Shown: positions 14,260 to 23,975 of the stretch, piece after piece
How the letters are laid out: each line of letters starts with the position of its first letter
How positions within the stretch are numbered: position 1 is the first letter of the stretch
Assembly: GCA_963715825.1 (NCBI GenBank)
Contig: CAVQSI010000020.1
Span: 186,001 to 250,000 of the forward strand
DNA: 64,000 nt
Direction: 5' to 3'
From: Sva-07 sp963715825
GTDB lineage: Bacteria; Actinomycetota; Acidimicrobiia; Acidimicrobiales; Ilumatobacteraceae
The notes under the pieces: model-generated
Database searches by the model: none
What the model was told of the DNA's origin: nothing
Seen by the model: the letters and a program-made list of their open reading frames with translations, nothing else
Position numbers and translations under genes: made by a program

Positions 14260-17205
14260 GTGCCCATCTCTGCAACCCTCGTGGCGCCGGAGCGTGCGCT
14301 CGGCGCGCTCGCGTCGGCGATCGCCGATGCCAAGGGCCCGGATCCGCTCGCTCCGGTCACGGTCGCCGTTCCCACCAACACGTGTGGGGTGATGACCCGG
14401 CGGGCGCTCGGACGTCGGGGCGGGATCGCCGGCGTCGACATGGTCACGCTGAACCGGCTCGCTGAACTCATCGCCGGTCCGGAACTGTCCGCGGCGGGGC
14501 GCTCGCCGATGTCCACGCCCGTCATCGACCTCACGATCGCCAGCGTGCTCACCGACGACCCCGGCCCGTTCGGTGTCGTGGCCACCCACCCGTCCACCGT
14601 CGTGGCGCTGCGCGAACTCCACACCGAACTGCGCCTCGCCGAACCTGACGCCGTCGATCGGCTGCGCTCCCAGTCGCTGCGGGGCCGGCAGGCCGTCCGG
14701 ATCAGTTCGGCCATCACCACTGCCCTCGAGGCGCAGTGGTACGACGAGGCCGATCTGTACGCCACGGCGACGCGATCGGTCGAACGGGCGGTCCCCGACG
14801 GGTTGCGGAGCCTGTTGCTGTATCTCCCGGTGGAGCTTGCGGGTCGCGCGGTCGCCTTCATCCGGGCCCTCGGCGCCGGGCTCGACGTCCACGTCGTGTC
14901 GCACCTGACCGGCGATCCCACGGTCGACGCCGACACCCGCCACCTGGTCGATGCGGTCGGCGCAGCGGTGACCACCGACGAGTTCGGCAGCGACGGCGCA
15001 GTGGCCCGCCCCGTCGCCGTCGTCTCGACCACCGATGCCGACGAGGAGGTCCGCGAGGCCACACGCCTCGTCGTCGACGCCGCACGGTCGGGCACGCCGT
15101 TCGAACGCATCGCCGTGCTGTGGCCGGCACAGCGCCCCTATGCCCGCCTCGTCGAGCACCATCTGGCCGCGGCCGACATCCCGTGGAACGGTCGCCCTGG
15201 CACCACGCTGGCCGAGCGTCTGGCCCCGCGCCTGGTGCTCGACCTGCTCGACGTCGATCGCCGTGGGCTGCGGCGGCGCAGCCTGTTCGACATGCTCGCC
15301 GACCTCCCGCTGCGCGACGGCGACGGCGAGTACCTGCCCACCGCCAGCTGGGAGCGCGTCAGCCGCGAAGCCGGCGTGGCACGCGACGACGACTGGGACC
15401 GCCGGCTCGGGGCGCTGAGTTCCAGCGAACGGTGGGGCACGTCGGCGAACTCGCTGCGGACGTTCGTGGCCGACCTGCGCACCCAGTTGGGGCGTCCTGG
15501 TTCGACTCGAACGTGGGCCGAGTGGGCAACGTGGTGCAGCGACCAGCTCGAACTGCGGCTCGGGCGTCACACCATCGAACGGCTCGCCGAACCCGAGTAC
15601 CGCGCCTACGAGGCCCTCACCGCAGCGCTCGACCGGCTCGGCCACCTCGACCCGGTCAGCGAGCCGGTCACCCGCCACCGCTTCCGAACCACGCTCGAAG
15701 CCGAACTCGATGCGGTTCCCCCGCGTCAGGGGCGTGTCGGCCAGGGCGTCACCGCAGCACCACTCGCAGGGGCCGTCGGTCTCGACGTCGACGTCGCGAT
15801 CGTGCTCGGGGCGGCCGAAGGGATGTTGCCGCCGCGTCCCACGAGCGACCCACTGCTGTCCGATGCCGACCGTGGGCTCGCCGGGCTGCCCACCGCGGAT
15901 GCTCGTGCCGTCCGGTTGCATCGGGTGCTGCTGTCCACGCTGGCCACCTGCGCCGTCACGCTCACGGTGCCACGGGGCGATCTGCGCTCGACGTCGTCGG
16001 CCGAGTTCTCGCGTTGGATCGCGCCATGGGCCGACGGCCATCGTGCGGTCGCGTCGCATCATGGCGGCGTTGCGTCGGTCGCCTTCCCGGCCAGCACCTT
16101 CGAACACCGGCTTCGAGGTCGGCTGCACGATGGTGTCCACGCGGCCGGCCGGCACGATCCGGTCGTGCGCCGCGGGCTGGCAACGATCGACGCTCGCCAC
16201 CGCGACGTGCTCACCGTGTACGACGGTGACCTGTCGGCGATCGAAGTGCCGCGACTCGACGACGTCGTGTCGCCCAGCCGGCTCGAGACGTGGATGGCCT
16301 GCCCCCACGCGTACTTCGGCCGCTACCTGCTCGATGTCGAGCCGGTCGAGGAACCCGGCGACGAGATCAGCATCACCGCCCGCGATCGCGGCACCGCGCA
16401 CCACGCGGCGCTCGACCTGTTTCATCAGGCAGTGGTCGACGGCGCCCTCCCGCAGCCCGGACCGCAGGGTTGGGTGGGCGAGCACCGCGACGCGCTCGCC
16501 GGGTTCTTCGACCAGGTGTGCGAGCGCACCGAGCGGCGGGGCCGTACCGGTCGCCCTGCGTTCTGGGCCGACGAGCGGGCCCGCATGCTCGACGATCTGC
16601 TCACGTGGCTCCGCCACGACAGCGAGCACGTGGTCGCCCGCGGGTCGACGGTGCTCGCCTCCGAGATGCGCTTCGGCGCCGACGACGACGCGTCGATCGC
16701 ACTCCCCGACGGTCGCCGAATCCGGTTGAAGGGGTCGATCGACCGCGTCGACCGCACACGCGACGGACGTCTCGTGGTCACCGACCACAAGTCGGGCGGC
16801 AAGAACAAGTTCAAGGACATGACCGCCGACGACCCCACCGTCGGCGCCACGCTCTTCCAGCTGCCCAGCTACGCCGCTGCGGCCCGGGAGCGGTTCGGCG
16901 AGCCCGACACGCCGGTCCACGCGGAGTACGGCCTGCTCCGCAAAGGCGACTACGCCCGGCCTGGCTTCGAGATGAGCCGCGACGTCGACGCCAGGGTGAG
17001 CCAGGCACTGGCACTCGTCGTGGCGGGCATCGAAACCGGGTACTTCCCCAATCGCCCCGAGCGGCCGGGGTGGCGGTTCTACGTTGGGTGCCACTACTGC
17101 GAGCCCGACGGTCTGGGCACTGCGGAGCGCTGGGCCGAATGGGAACGCAAGCACCACGACCCTCGATTGGCACCGTGGTTCGGCGTCGACGAGGCAGCCA
17201 CATGA
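14260..17205 (+). CDS. AddB/RecB-like exonuclease subunit, PD-(D/E)XK nuclease
   Basis: Predicted AddB-like subunit of a double-strand-break processing nuclease/helicase, 981 residues. A UvrD-like body without a Walker A motif occupies about residues 1-650; the N-terminus (VTVAVPTNTCGVMTRRAL) starts at the motif-Ia-like position, so ATPase activity is not expected. The C-terminal nuclease domain has SIDRVDRT near 826 and VVTDHKSGGKN near 842 as the Asp...Asp-x-Lys core. Candidate Fe-S cysteines are about C680 (WMACPHAYF), C944 and C947 (GCHYC); I do not see a fourth. The stop overlaps the next gene's ATG (ATGA). The GTG start at 14260 gives MPISATLVAPERAL. Confidence 0.85.
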   Translation: MPISATLVAPERALGALASAIADAKGPDPLAPVTVAVPTNTCGVMTRRALGRRGGIAGVDMVTLNRLAELIAGPELSAAGRSPMSTPVIDLTIASVLTDDPGPFGVVATHPSTVVALRELHTELRLAEPDAVDRLRSQSLRGRQAVRISSAITTALEAQWYDEADLYATATRSVERAVPDGLRSLLLYLPVELAGRAVAFIRALGAGLDVHVVSHLTGDPTVDADTRHLVDAVGAAVTTDEFGSDGAVARPVAVVSTTDADEEVREATRLVVDAARSGTPFERIAVLWPAQRPYARLVEHHLAAADIPWNGRPGTTLAERLAPRLVLDLLDVDRRGLRRRSLFDMLADLPLRDGDGEYLPTASWERVSREAGVARDDDWDRRLGALSSSERWGTSANSLRTFVADLRTQLGRPGSTRTWAEWATWCSDQLELRLGRHTIERLAEPEYRAYEALTAALDRLGHLDPVSEPVTRHRFRTTLEAELDAVPPRQGRVGQGVTAAPLAGAVGLDVDVAIVLGAAEGMLPPRPTSDPLLSDADRGLAGLPTADARAVRLHRVLLSTLATCAVTLTVPRGDLRSTSSAEFSRWIAPWADGHRAVASHHGGVASVAFPASTFEHRLRGRLHDGVHAAGRHDPVVRRGLATIDARHRDVLTVYDGDLSAIEVPRLDDVVSPSRLETWMACPHAYFGRYLLDVEPVEEPGDEISITARDRGTAHHAALDLFHQAVVDGALPQPGPQGWVGEHRDALAGFFDQVCERTERRGRTGRPAFWADERARMLDDLLTWLRHDSEHVVARGSTVLASEMRFGADDDASIALPDGRRIRLKGSIDRVDRTRDGRLVVTDHKSGGKNKFKDMTADDPTVGATLFQLPSYAAAARERFGEPDTPVHAEYGLLRKGDYARPGFEMSRDVDARVSQALALVVAGIETGYFPNRPERPGWRFYVGCHYCEPDGLGTAERWAEWERKHHDPRLAPWFGVDEAAT

Positions 17206-20200
17206 CCGGCCCGCAGCCACCTGACGAGGCCGAACGCGAACGCATCCGCACCGACCTGCACTCCACACTGTTCGTCGAAGCCGGCGCCGGTGCCGGCAAG
17301 ACCAGCTCGCTGGTGGCCCGTATCGTCAACCTCGTCCGGTCGGGGGTCCCGATCACCGGCATCGCCGCGATCACGTTCACCGAGAAGGCCGCCGCCGAGC
17401 TGCGCAGCCGTACCCGGCAACGCCTCGAAGCCGACCCGAGCGCCGACACCGACGCGGCGCTCGCCCGCCTCGACCACGCACCGATCGGCACGTTGCACTC
17501 GTTCGCTCGCCGGATCCTGTTCGACTTCCCGATCGAGGCCGGCCTCCCGCCCGGCTTCACCGTGCTCGACGAACTCGAGAGCGGCCTCGCTTTCGAAGAG
17601 CAGTGGAACGACCTGCTCGACGCGCTGCTCGACGACCCCGAACCAGCGGCGGGTCTGATTGCCGGCGGGCAAGCGTTCGTGGAACTGTGCGAGTTCGACG
17701 GGTTCGGCGTCGACAAGGGCGCGCGCCGCATGGCCGAGGACTTCCGCGCGAACTGGGATCTGGTGCACGACCGCGTCGAGCTGTCCGACCCCGGCCCGCT
17801 CGATCTCGACGTCTCCGCCATCGTGGGGCTCGCGGCGAAGATCCAGGCGACGCCGATCCCCCACGACGACACCCAGGTCGACACCGTCGCCGAACTGGTC
17901 GCACTGGCAGCCGGTCTGGGCAGCCAGAGCCTGCGCACCCGACTCGAAGCGGTCCGCGCGCTCGACGACAAGTACGGGCACTGGGGCACCGAACGAAAGA
18001 GCTTCCCCGGCGCCAAGGGCAAGTGGACGAGTGCCTTCGGTCCCGACGGCGCCGAGGCGCTCGAGGCGCTCCGTGCCGACGAGATCGAACTCGGGCGACT
18101 CGCCCGCGAGACGCTCGAGGGGGTCAAGCGGCACCGACGGCTGCTGCTCGGCGCCATCGTCGGACGCTTCGTGCTCGACGGGTCGACCGAACGGGCGGCG
18201 TCGGGCCAGCTCGAGTTCCACGACCTCCTCGTGCTCGCGCGACGCCTGCTCACCGACCACGCACCCATCCGTCGGCTGCTGCACGAACGCTACGAGCGGG
18301 TGCTGCTCGACGAATTCCAGGACACCGACCCGATCCAACTCGAGATCGCCGTCCGACTCACCGCCGCCCCCGACGATCCGGCCCAGACCGTCTCGGCCGA
18401 CCCGGCCGATCACCGGTCGTGGCGCGACCTGCAGCCACTCCCCGGCCGCCTCTTCATCGTCGGCGACCCCAAACAGTCGATCTACCGATTCCGGCGCGCC
18501 GACATCTCGCAGTATCTGCGTGCCGCCGAGCAGGTCGGCGCCGACAACGTGCGGTTGTCGGCCAACTTCCGCTCGACGCGTGCCGTGATCGACTTCACGA
18601 ACGACGTGTTCGGTCGCCTGATCGCCTACCGAGCCGACGCGCAACCGGCCTTCCAGCGCCTCGATGCGTGCCGACCGGAACCCCGGCTCGATCATGGCAC
18701 CGTGTCGCTGCTCGGTGTCGAGCGCCACGACGACCTCGTCGCCAACCAACGCACCGCCGAGATCGGATCGGCCGACGCGCTCCGCCTCCGCGAAGCGGCC
18801 GACGTCGCCGCGACGGTGTCGACGGCGCTCGCCCACGGTTGGCCGGTGTTCGACGAAACCATCGACGCGCTCCGGCCGTGCCGCCCCGGCGACATCTGCA
18901 TCCTGCTGCCCACCCGCATCTCACTGCCGGCACTCGAAGCCGAACTCCGCAGCGCCGGGCTCGCCTACCGCGCCGAGAACTCCTCGGTCGTGTACGCCAC
19001 CAGCGAGATCCGCCAGCTGCTGCTGGTACTGCGTGCCGCCGACGACCCGACCGACACCTTGGCGCTCGTCGAATCGCTCCGCAGTCCGCTCTACGGCTGC
19101 AGCGACGTCGAGCTGTGGGAGTGGAAGTCCGGCGGCGGCACCTGGAACCTGTGGTCAACACCACCGGCCGACCTGGCAGACCATCCCGTCGCCGACGCCC
19201 TCGCCCACGTCCGCTCGGTCGCCGAACGGGGCGCGGGCACCTCGGCGGCCGACCTGATCGCTGCCGTCGCCGACGAGCGACGCGCCTACGACCTGGCGCT
19301 GTCGGGCCCCGACGCCCGCGACGTGTGGCGGCGACTCCGGTTCGTGATCGAACAGGCCCGTGCCTGGGCCGACGCTGGCGGGCACGGGGTGCGGCGATAT
19401 CTGCAGTGGGCCACGCTGCAGGCATCCGAGAGCCGCGTGGCCGACACCATCCTTCCCGAGCACGATCACGACGCCGTGCGGGTGATGACGATCCACGCCG
19501 CCAAGGGCCTCGAGTTCCCGATCACGATCGTGGCAGGGCTCACCACCAAGCCGCGCCGCTCCGTCACCAACGGCGTCGTGTGGGCGAACGACACCTGGAT
19601 GCTCGCCGGTCGTGGCGACGACGGCGTGTTCGTCGCCCAGCAGCCCATCGACGAACAGATGGGCGATGCCGAACGACGACGTCTGCTCTATGTGGCATGC
19701 ACCCGCGCTGTCGATCATCTGGTCGTGTCACTGCACCGTGGCGCGCCGACGCGGAACAACGCCGACTACGCCGACTGGGGTCCGCTGACCTCGGCCGAGT
19801 TGCTCTGGGCGGCCGACGCCGCCAACGAGACGTCTGGCGCTCGCCCCGCAGCCAACGAACTGCACCTGATGGCGGCGGCGACCACGGAGCCGGGCTCCAT
19901 CGAGTGGGGCGACCACGACGCCTGGGCAACCGAACGCAACCGGGTCTTCGCCACGGCATCGCGGCGCACCGGTATCGCTGCCACGCGGCTGTCGGAAGAA
20001 CTTGCGGCGACGGGCGAACGCGACGAGATCGACGACCCGGGTCTCGACAAGCGGCCGGTCAACGTCGAGCTGCCCCCGTGGCAGCGTGGCCGCTACGGCA
20101 CCAGCATCGGGCGCGCCGTGCACGGGGTGTTGCAGTTCTGCGACCTGTCCAGCGGCGCCGACATCGACAATCTGGCTCGGGCCCAATGTGCCGCCGAAGG

Positions 20201-20609
20201 GGTCATCGGTCTCGAATCGCAGGTCGCGGCGCTCGCCCGATCGGCACTGGCGACGCCGATCGTGCAGACCGTCGTCGACGGCGCCGAGCACTGGCGCGAG
20301 CTGTTCGTTGCGGCACCGATCGGCGACCGGGTGCTCGAGGGCTACGTCGACCTGCTGGTGCGCACGCCCACCGGGCTCGTGATCGTCGACTACAAGACCG
20401 ATCAGTGGTCGGGGCCCGTGCAGTCGGCCGAGCGGGTCGGCCGCTATCGCCTGCAACTCGCTGCGTACGGTGCAGCGCTCGCGACCGCGCTCGACGAAGC
20501 GATCGTCGGCGGCATCCTCGTTCGCTGCTCACCGAAGGGCAACGCCGATCAGATCGAGATCGAGGCCTGGGCCGAGGCGATCGACGAGGTCCGCCGCGCC
20601 GTTCGGTGA
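17202..20609 (+). CDS. AddA-like UvrD-family helicase/nuclease
   Basis: Superfamily 1A DNA helicase with a C-terminal nuclease, 1135 residues, the motor subunit partnering the upstream gene in recombinational repair. Walker A is AGAGAGKTSS near residue 28; motif Ia AAITFTEKAAAELRSR; motif II LLDEFQDTDPIQ near 367; motif III GDPKQSIYRFRRADI near 425; motif V VRVMTIHAAKGLEFPITIVAG near 760; motif VI RRRLLYVACTRAVDHLVVS. The nuclease core is LEGYVDLLV...IVDYKTDQW near 1060, followed by YRLQLAAYGAAL. Its start overlaps the upstream stop, so the two are translationally coupled and probably form a heterodimer. It could also be named as a RecB-like or AdnA/AddA hybrid. Confidence 0.9.
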   Translation: MTGPQPPDEAERERIRTDLHSTLFVEAGAGAGKTSSLVARIVNLVRSGVPITGIAAITFTEKAAAELRSRTRQRLEADPSADTDAALARLDHAPIGTLHSFARRILFDFPIEAGLPPGFTVLDELESGLAFEEQWNDLLDALLDDPEPAAGLIAGGQAFVELCEFDGFGVDKGARRMAEDFRANWDLVHDRVELSDPGPLDLDVSAIVGLAAKIQATPIPHDDTQVDTVAELVALAAGLGSQSLRTRLEAVRALDDKYGHWGTERKSFPGAKGKWTSAFGPDGAEALEALRADEIELGRLARETLEGVKRHRRLLLGAIVGRFVLDGSTERAASGQLEFHDLLVLARRLLTDHAPIRRLLHERYERVLLDEFQDTDPIQLEIAVRLTAAPDDPAQTVSADPADHRSWRDLQPLPGRLFIVGDPKQSIYRFRRADISQYLRAAEQVGADNVRLSANFRSTRAVIDFTNDVFGRLIAYRADAQPAFQRLDACRPEPRLDHGTVSLLGVERHDDLVANQRTAEIGSADALRLREAADVAATVSTALAHGWPVFDETIDALRPCRPGDICILLPTRISLPALEAELRSAGLAYRAENSSVVYATSEIRQLLLVLRAADDPTDTLALVESLRSPLYGCSDVELWEWKSGGGTWNLWSTPPADLADHPVADALAHVRSVAERGAGTSAADLIAAVADERRAYDLALSGPDARDVWRRLRFVIEQARAWADAGGHGVRRYLQWATLQASESRVADTILPEHDHDAVRVMTIHAAKGLEFPITIVAGLTTKPRRSVTNGVVWANDTWMLAGRGDDGVFVAQQPIDEQMGDAERRRLLYVACTRAVDHLVVSLHRGAPTRNNADYADWGPLTSAELLWAADAANETSGARPAANELHLMAAATTEPGSIEWGDHDAWATERNRVFATASRRTGIAATRLSEELAATGERDEIDDPGLDKRPVNVELPPWQRGRYGTSIGRAVHGVLQFCDLSSGADIDNLARAQCAAEGVIGLESQVAALARSALATPIVQTVVDGAEHWRELFVAAPIGDRVLEGYVDLLVRTPTGLVIVDYKTDQWSGPVQSAERVGRYRLQLAAYGAALATALDEAIVGGILVRCSPKGNADQIEIEAWAEAIDEVRRAVR

Positions 20610-20612
20610 CCT

Positions 20613-21413
20613 TCAGTCCTCGGGGTGCGCCGACGCCGTGTCGAGGTCGGTGGAGCGATGCGACCGGACGCGAACCGCTCGATGATCCGGCACCGGGGTC
20701 ACCGCAGCGCGACCGAGTTGGAAGACGCCACGAAACGCGAGGCCGCCGAACACTCGCAGCACCACGAGCGCGAGCAGCACTGCGAACACGATCATGGTCG
20801 GCACCGCCAGCGTGGCCAGCAACAAGCGTCGGTCCTCGGTCATCAGGCTGATCACGCCGGAGTCGACGCTCGTGCCGTCGACCTGCAGCGTCCTCACCGG
20901 ATCGTCGAGCGTCGGACAGTCGACCGCGAGGTCGTCGACGCCCACCACGTCGTTGCCGCCGAAGGTGGGCTCCGGCGGCCGAACGGTCGATGCCGGCACC
21001 TTGTACACGGGATCGAGGCCGACGCCGATCAGGTACTGGTCGCCCTTGGCCAGGAAGCGGTAGTCGGGCCCGTAGCGCACGTCGATCAGACCGTTGACCG
21101 CCCACGGCTCGGCAGACCCGGCGCGCAGCTGATCGATGCGGAATCGCACCACCTGGGTGACGTCGTCCTTGCCGATCATCGTGCCGGTGAACACCGCCGC
21201 GGCCGGCTCGGGCACCGGACAGCCGACGGGCACCGGGATCAGCGACCCGGGCACCACCCCGGGGTCGGGCGGAGCGTTGTCCTGCGGGAGGGTCACCGGC
21301 GGCGGGTTGTCAGGGGGCGGCGCTGCTGATGCGGATCCCATCGCGAGCGCTGCCCACAGCGGTACGGCGCACAGGAGACCGCCCAGGGCCGCGTGGTGTC
21401 GCCGACGTGCCAT
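20613..21413 (-). CDS. Secreted/membrane-anchored protein of unknown function
   Basis: Protein of 266 residues with a signal peptide (basic MARRRHH start, hydrophobic run ending GSASAA, likely cut near residue 31), a Pro/Asp-rich linker (PPPDNPPPVTLPQDN), an extracellular domain of about 130 residues with a conserved-looking CPVPEPAAAVFTGTMIGKDD and WAVNGLIDVRYGPDYRFLAKGDQYLIGVG, and one C-terminal membrane segment (LATLAVPTMIVFAVLLALVVL) near residues 195-220 with a basic cytosolic tail. The central domain looks like a small beta-sandwich exposed outside the cell, held by one pair of Cys. I do not recognise a named family. It is convergent with the AddA-like gene (4 bp apart). Confidence 0.75.
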   Translation of the reverse strand: MARRRHHAALGGLLCAVPLWAALAMGSASAAPPPDNPPPVTLPQDNAPPDPGVVPGSLIPVPVGCPVPEPAAAVFTGTMIGKDDVTQVVRFRIDQLRAGSAEPWAVNGLIDVRYGPDYRFLAKGDQYLIGVGLDPVYKVPASTVRPPEPTFGGNDVVGVDDLAVDCPTLDDPVRTLQVDGTSVDSGVISLMTEDRRLLLATLAVPTMIVFAVLLALVVLRVFGGLAFRGVFQLGRAAVTPVPDHRAVRVRSHRSTDLDTASAHPED

Positions 21414-21436
21414 CCGGTCAGGCTAACGACTGCAGG

Positions 21437-22963
21437 TCAGTGCCCGCCGTCGGTCCGCCCGGTCGTGCTGCGGTGGAGGCGCTCGGAGTGCTCGTTGAGC
21501 CCGACCAGTTCTGCGCTGATGCCTCGCTGCGCGAACTTCTCGACGACGGCGTCGAGCGCAACCACCGCCGAGGTGTCCCACACACGGGCGTTGCTCAGGT
21601 CGATCTCGACACGCTTGACCTGCACGGCGTCGTAGTCGAACGAGTGCACGAGATCGTTCGTCGAGGCGAAGAACAGCTCGCCGCTCACGTCGTACAGGCG
21701 CTCGACGTTGTCCGGGTCGACCACGCTGGTGACGTTGACGACGTGGGAGACATGCCGCACGAAGAACACCGCCGACAGGGCCACGCCGGCACCGACGCCG
21801 TAGGCAAGGTTGTGCGTCAGCACCGTCATGGCGACGGTGACGAGCATCACGATCGTCTCGGTCCGCGGCATGATGCGAATCGTGTCGGGCGCCACGCTGT
21901 GCCAGTCGAACGTGCTCACCGACACCATCACCATCACGGCGACGAGTGCGCCCATCGGGATCTGGGCCACGAAGTCACCGAGGGCGAGGATCAAGATGAT
22001 CAGGAACACGCCCGACGCGAGCGTCGACAGCCGGGTCCGACCGCCGGTGCGGTGGTTGATCATCGACTGGCCGATCATGGCGCAACCGGCCATGCCGCCG
22101 AGGAAGCCGGTCGCAACGTTGGCGATGCCCTGGCCACGCGACTCGCGGTTCTTGTCCGAGTCGGTGTCGGTGAGATCGTCGAGGAGCTGTGCGGTCAGCA
22201 ACGACTCGAGCAGACCGACGAGCGCGAGCGTGACCGAGAAGGGGAGGATCACCAGCAGCATGTCGAGGTTCCACGGCACGTCCGGGAGCGCGGGGATCGG
22301 CAGCGAACTGGGGAGGTCGCCCATGTCGCCCACCGTCGGCAGACGGAGATCGAACACGATCGCTCCGACGGCGAGCAGCACGATGGCAACCAACGGCGAC
22401 GGCACCACGTTCGACACGCGAGGCAGGCCGTAGATGATCGCCAGACCAACGGCGATGAAGAGCAGGTTCATCCAGAACTGGCTCGAATCGGCATCGTCGC
22501 CGTTGAGCAGGATGTGGGGCACCTGCGCGAGGAAGATCAGGATGGCGAGCGCGTTGACGAACCCGGTCATCACGGTCCGCGGGATGAAGCGCATGAGGTC
22601 GCCGACGCCGAGGTACCCGAACCCGACCTGCAGGATGCCGGCGAGCACGGTTGCCGCGAAGAGGTAGCCGACGCCGTACTCCTCGACGAGCGGCACGATC
22701 ACGAGCGCCATTGCGCCCGTCGCCGCCGAGATCATCCCGGGGCGGCCGCCGGAGAACGAGATGATGATCGCGATCGAGAACGACGCGTACAGGCCGACCT
22801 TGGGGTCGACACCGGCGATGATCGAGAACGAGATCGCCTCGGGGATCAGGGCCAGGGCGACGACGAGGCCCGACAGCAGGTTCGTCTTCGGGTCGGTGAA
22901 CCACTCGGAGCGGCCGCCGGGCAGGAACCGGGCGCGCGGCGATGAGATCGTGGGGATGGACAT
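21437..22963 (-). CDS. SulP family anion transporter with STAS domain
   Basis: Inorganic anion transporter (sulfate or bicarbonate type), 508 residues. About twelve to fourteen membrane segments are followed by a C-terminal STAS domain from about residue 400. The SulP signature is at the N-terminus (NLLSGLVVALALIPEAISFSIIAGVDPKVGLYASF), and the segment GGRPGMISAATGAMALV is the conserved third-helix anion site. GLLESLLTAQLLDDLT...NRESRGQGIANVATGFLGG is the usual inner loop. The STAS domain shows VEIDLSNARVWDTSAVVALDAVVEKF. No carbonic anhydrase is adjacent to support bicarbonate over sulfate, so the substrate stays open. Confidence 0.93.
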   Translation of the reverse strand: MSIPTISSPRARFLPGGRSEWFTDPKTNLLSGLVVALALIPEAISFSIIAGVDPKVGLYASFSIAIIISFSGGRPGMISAATGAMALVIVPLVEEYGVGYLFAATVLAGILQVGFGYLGVGDLMRFIPRTVMTGFVNALAILIFLAQVPHILLNGDDADSSQFWMNLLFIAVGLAIIYGLPRVSNVVPSPLVAIVLLAVGAIVFDLRLPTVGDMGDLPSSLPIPALPDVPWNLDMLLVILPFSVTLALVGLLESLLTAQLLDDLTDTDSDKNRESRGQGIANVATGFLGGMAGCAMIGQSMINHRTGGRTRLSTLASGVFLIILILALGDFVAQIPMGALVAVMVMVSVSTFDWHSVAPDTIRIMPRTETIVMLVTVAMTVLTHNLAYGVGAGVALSAVFFVRHVSHVVNVTSVVDPDNVERLYDVSGELFFASTNDLVHSFDYDAVQVKRVEIDLSNARVWDTSAVVALDAVVEKFAQRGISAELVGLNEHSERLHRSTTGRTDGGH

Positions 22964-23031
22964 GGCACCTCGGGGAGATCGGCGTACGACGCCGATTCAC
23001 TCACAGCGCTCAGCGGCCCACCCTACAGGGC

Positions 23032-23829
23032 TCAGCGGCCTTCGAAGACGGGGTCGCGCTTCTCCATGAAGGCCTTGATCGCCTCGATGGTGTCCTTGGT
23101 ACCGAAGTTGACGGTCTGCGAGAGGCCCTCGTCGTCGAGCGCCTCTTCGAGCGTGACGTGCATCGAGTTGTTCAACAGACGCTTCGACATCGCCAACGCA
23201 ATCGGCGGACCGCCGGCGAGCCGGGCGGCCCAGTCGTCGACGAACGCATCGAGTTCGCCGTCGGGCAGTACCCGGTTGACGAGCCCCATCTCGGCGGCCT
23301 GGTTCGCGTCGATGATCTCGGCGAGCAACGCCAGTTCCTTGGCCCGGTGCATTCCGACCAGTCGCGGCAGCAGCCACGAACCGCCGAAGTCGAGGCTGAG
23401 GCCGCGCTTGGCGAAGATCTCGGAGAACCGGGCGTTCTCCGACGCGACGATCAGGTCACATGACAACGCCATGTTCAGCCCGGCGCCGACGGCGACACCG
23501 CGCACCTTGGCCACCGTGGGCTGCGGGATGCGGTGCAGCGCCAGACACACGTCGGTGATGTGGCGCATCGCCGACAGCTGGTGCATCGGCGGGCCGTCGC
23601 CCGAGCTCTGCCACAGGTCGGCGCCGGAGCAGAAGTTGCCGCCGGCACCGGTGAGCACGACCGCCCGATCGGCGGGATTCGATGCGATCGAGCGGAACTC
23701 GTCGAGCAGTTCGTTCCACATCGCGCCGTCGGCAGCGTTCTTCTTCTCCGGCCGACGCAGCGTGATCGTGACCACCCCGTCGAGTCGTTCCACGGTGATC
23801 GATTCGAGCTCGCGAGTGTCAGAGGCCAT
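23032..23829 (-). CDS. Enoyl-CoA hydratase/isomerase family protein
   Basis: Crotonase-fold protein, 265 residues, expected to hydrate or isomerise an enoyl-CoA in fatty-acid or related acid breakdown. Motifs are TLRRPEKKNAADGAMWNELL, the oxyanion-hole segment AVVLTGAGGNFCSGADL, VAVGAGLNMALSCDLIVASENARFSEIF with the second oxyanion Gly, and GLSLDFGGSWLLPRLVG. In the segment where classical hydratases carry the first catalytic Glu this protein has GGSWLLPRL, so that Glu appears replaced and the true reaction could differ. It is divergent from the 36-residue membrane protein. Confidence 0.9.
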   Translation of the reverse strand: MASDTRELESITVERLDGVVTITLRRPEKKNAADGAMWNELLDEFRSIASNPADRAVVLTGAGGNFCSGADLWQSSGDGPPMHQLSAMRHITDVCLALHRIPQPTVAKVRGVAVGAGLNMALSCDLIVASENARFSEIFAKRGLSLDFGGSWLLPRLVGMHRAKELALLAEIIDANQAAEMGLVNRVLPDGELDAFVDDWAARLAGGPPIALAMSKRLLNNSMHVTLEEALDDEGLSQTVNFGTKDTIEAIKAFMEKRDPVFEGR

Positions 23830-23852
23830 GTCGGGCGACGATACTGACCGGC

Positions 23853-23963
23853 ATGGGATTCAACCCGCACCGGAAGCACCGGGCCAGCCCGGCCGACTAC
23901 GCGCTCGTTGCGTCGGCGCTGCTGGTCTCGCTGGGGCTCCTGGTCTGGGCCATCGCCGGCTGA
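23853..23963 (+). CDS. Small single-pass membrane protein, 36 residues
   Basis: Short reading frame between two minus-strand genes: ATG at 23853, TGA at 23961. The protein starts MGFNPHRKHRASPADY, a basic cytosolic head, and continues with one membrane segment (ALVASALLVSLGLLVWAIAG) that runs to the C-terminus. Codon third positions are almost all G or C, as in real genes here. The MGFNPHR start followed by a single helix recalls short actinobacterial membrane proteins I have seen with the same opening, but I cannot name a family. The function is unknown. It lies 24 bp from the divergent hydratase start and 12 bp from the convergent yraN stop. Confidence 0.6.
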   Translation: MGFNPHRKHRASPADYALVASALLVSLGLLVWAIAG

Positions 23964-23975
23964 CGCTGCTGGCGG

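Noticed and set aside
13810..17268. 1152-codon minus-strand frame opposite the AddB-like gene
   Set aside because: Composition is typical of antisense sequence, and the opposite strand has nuclease motifs and good codon bias.
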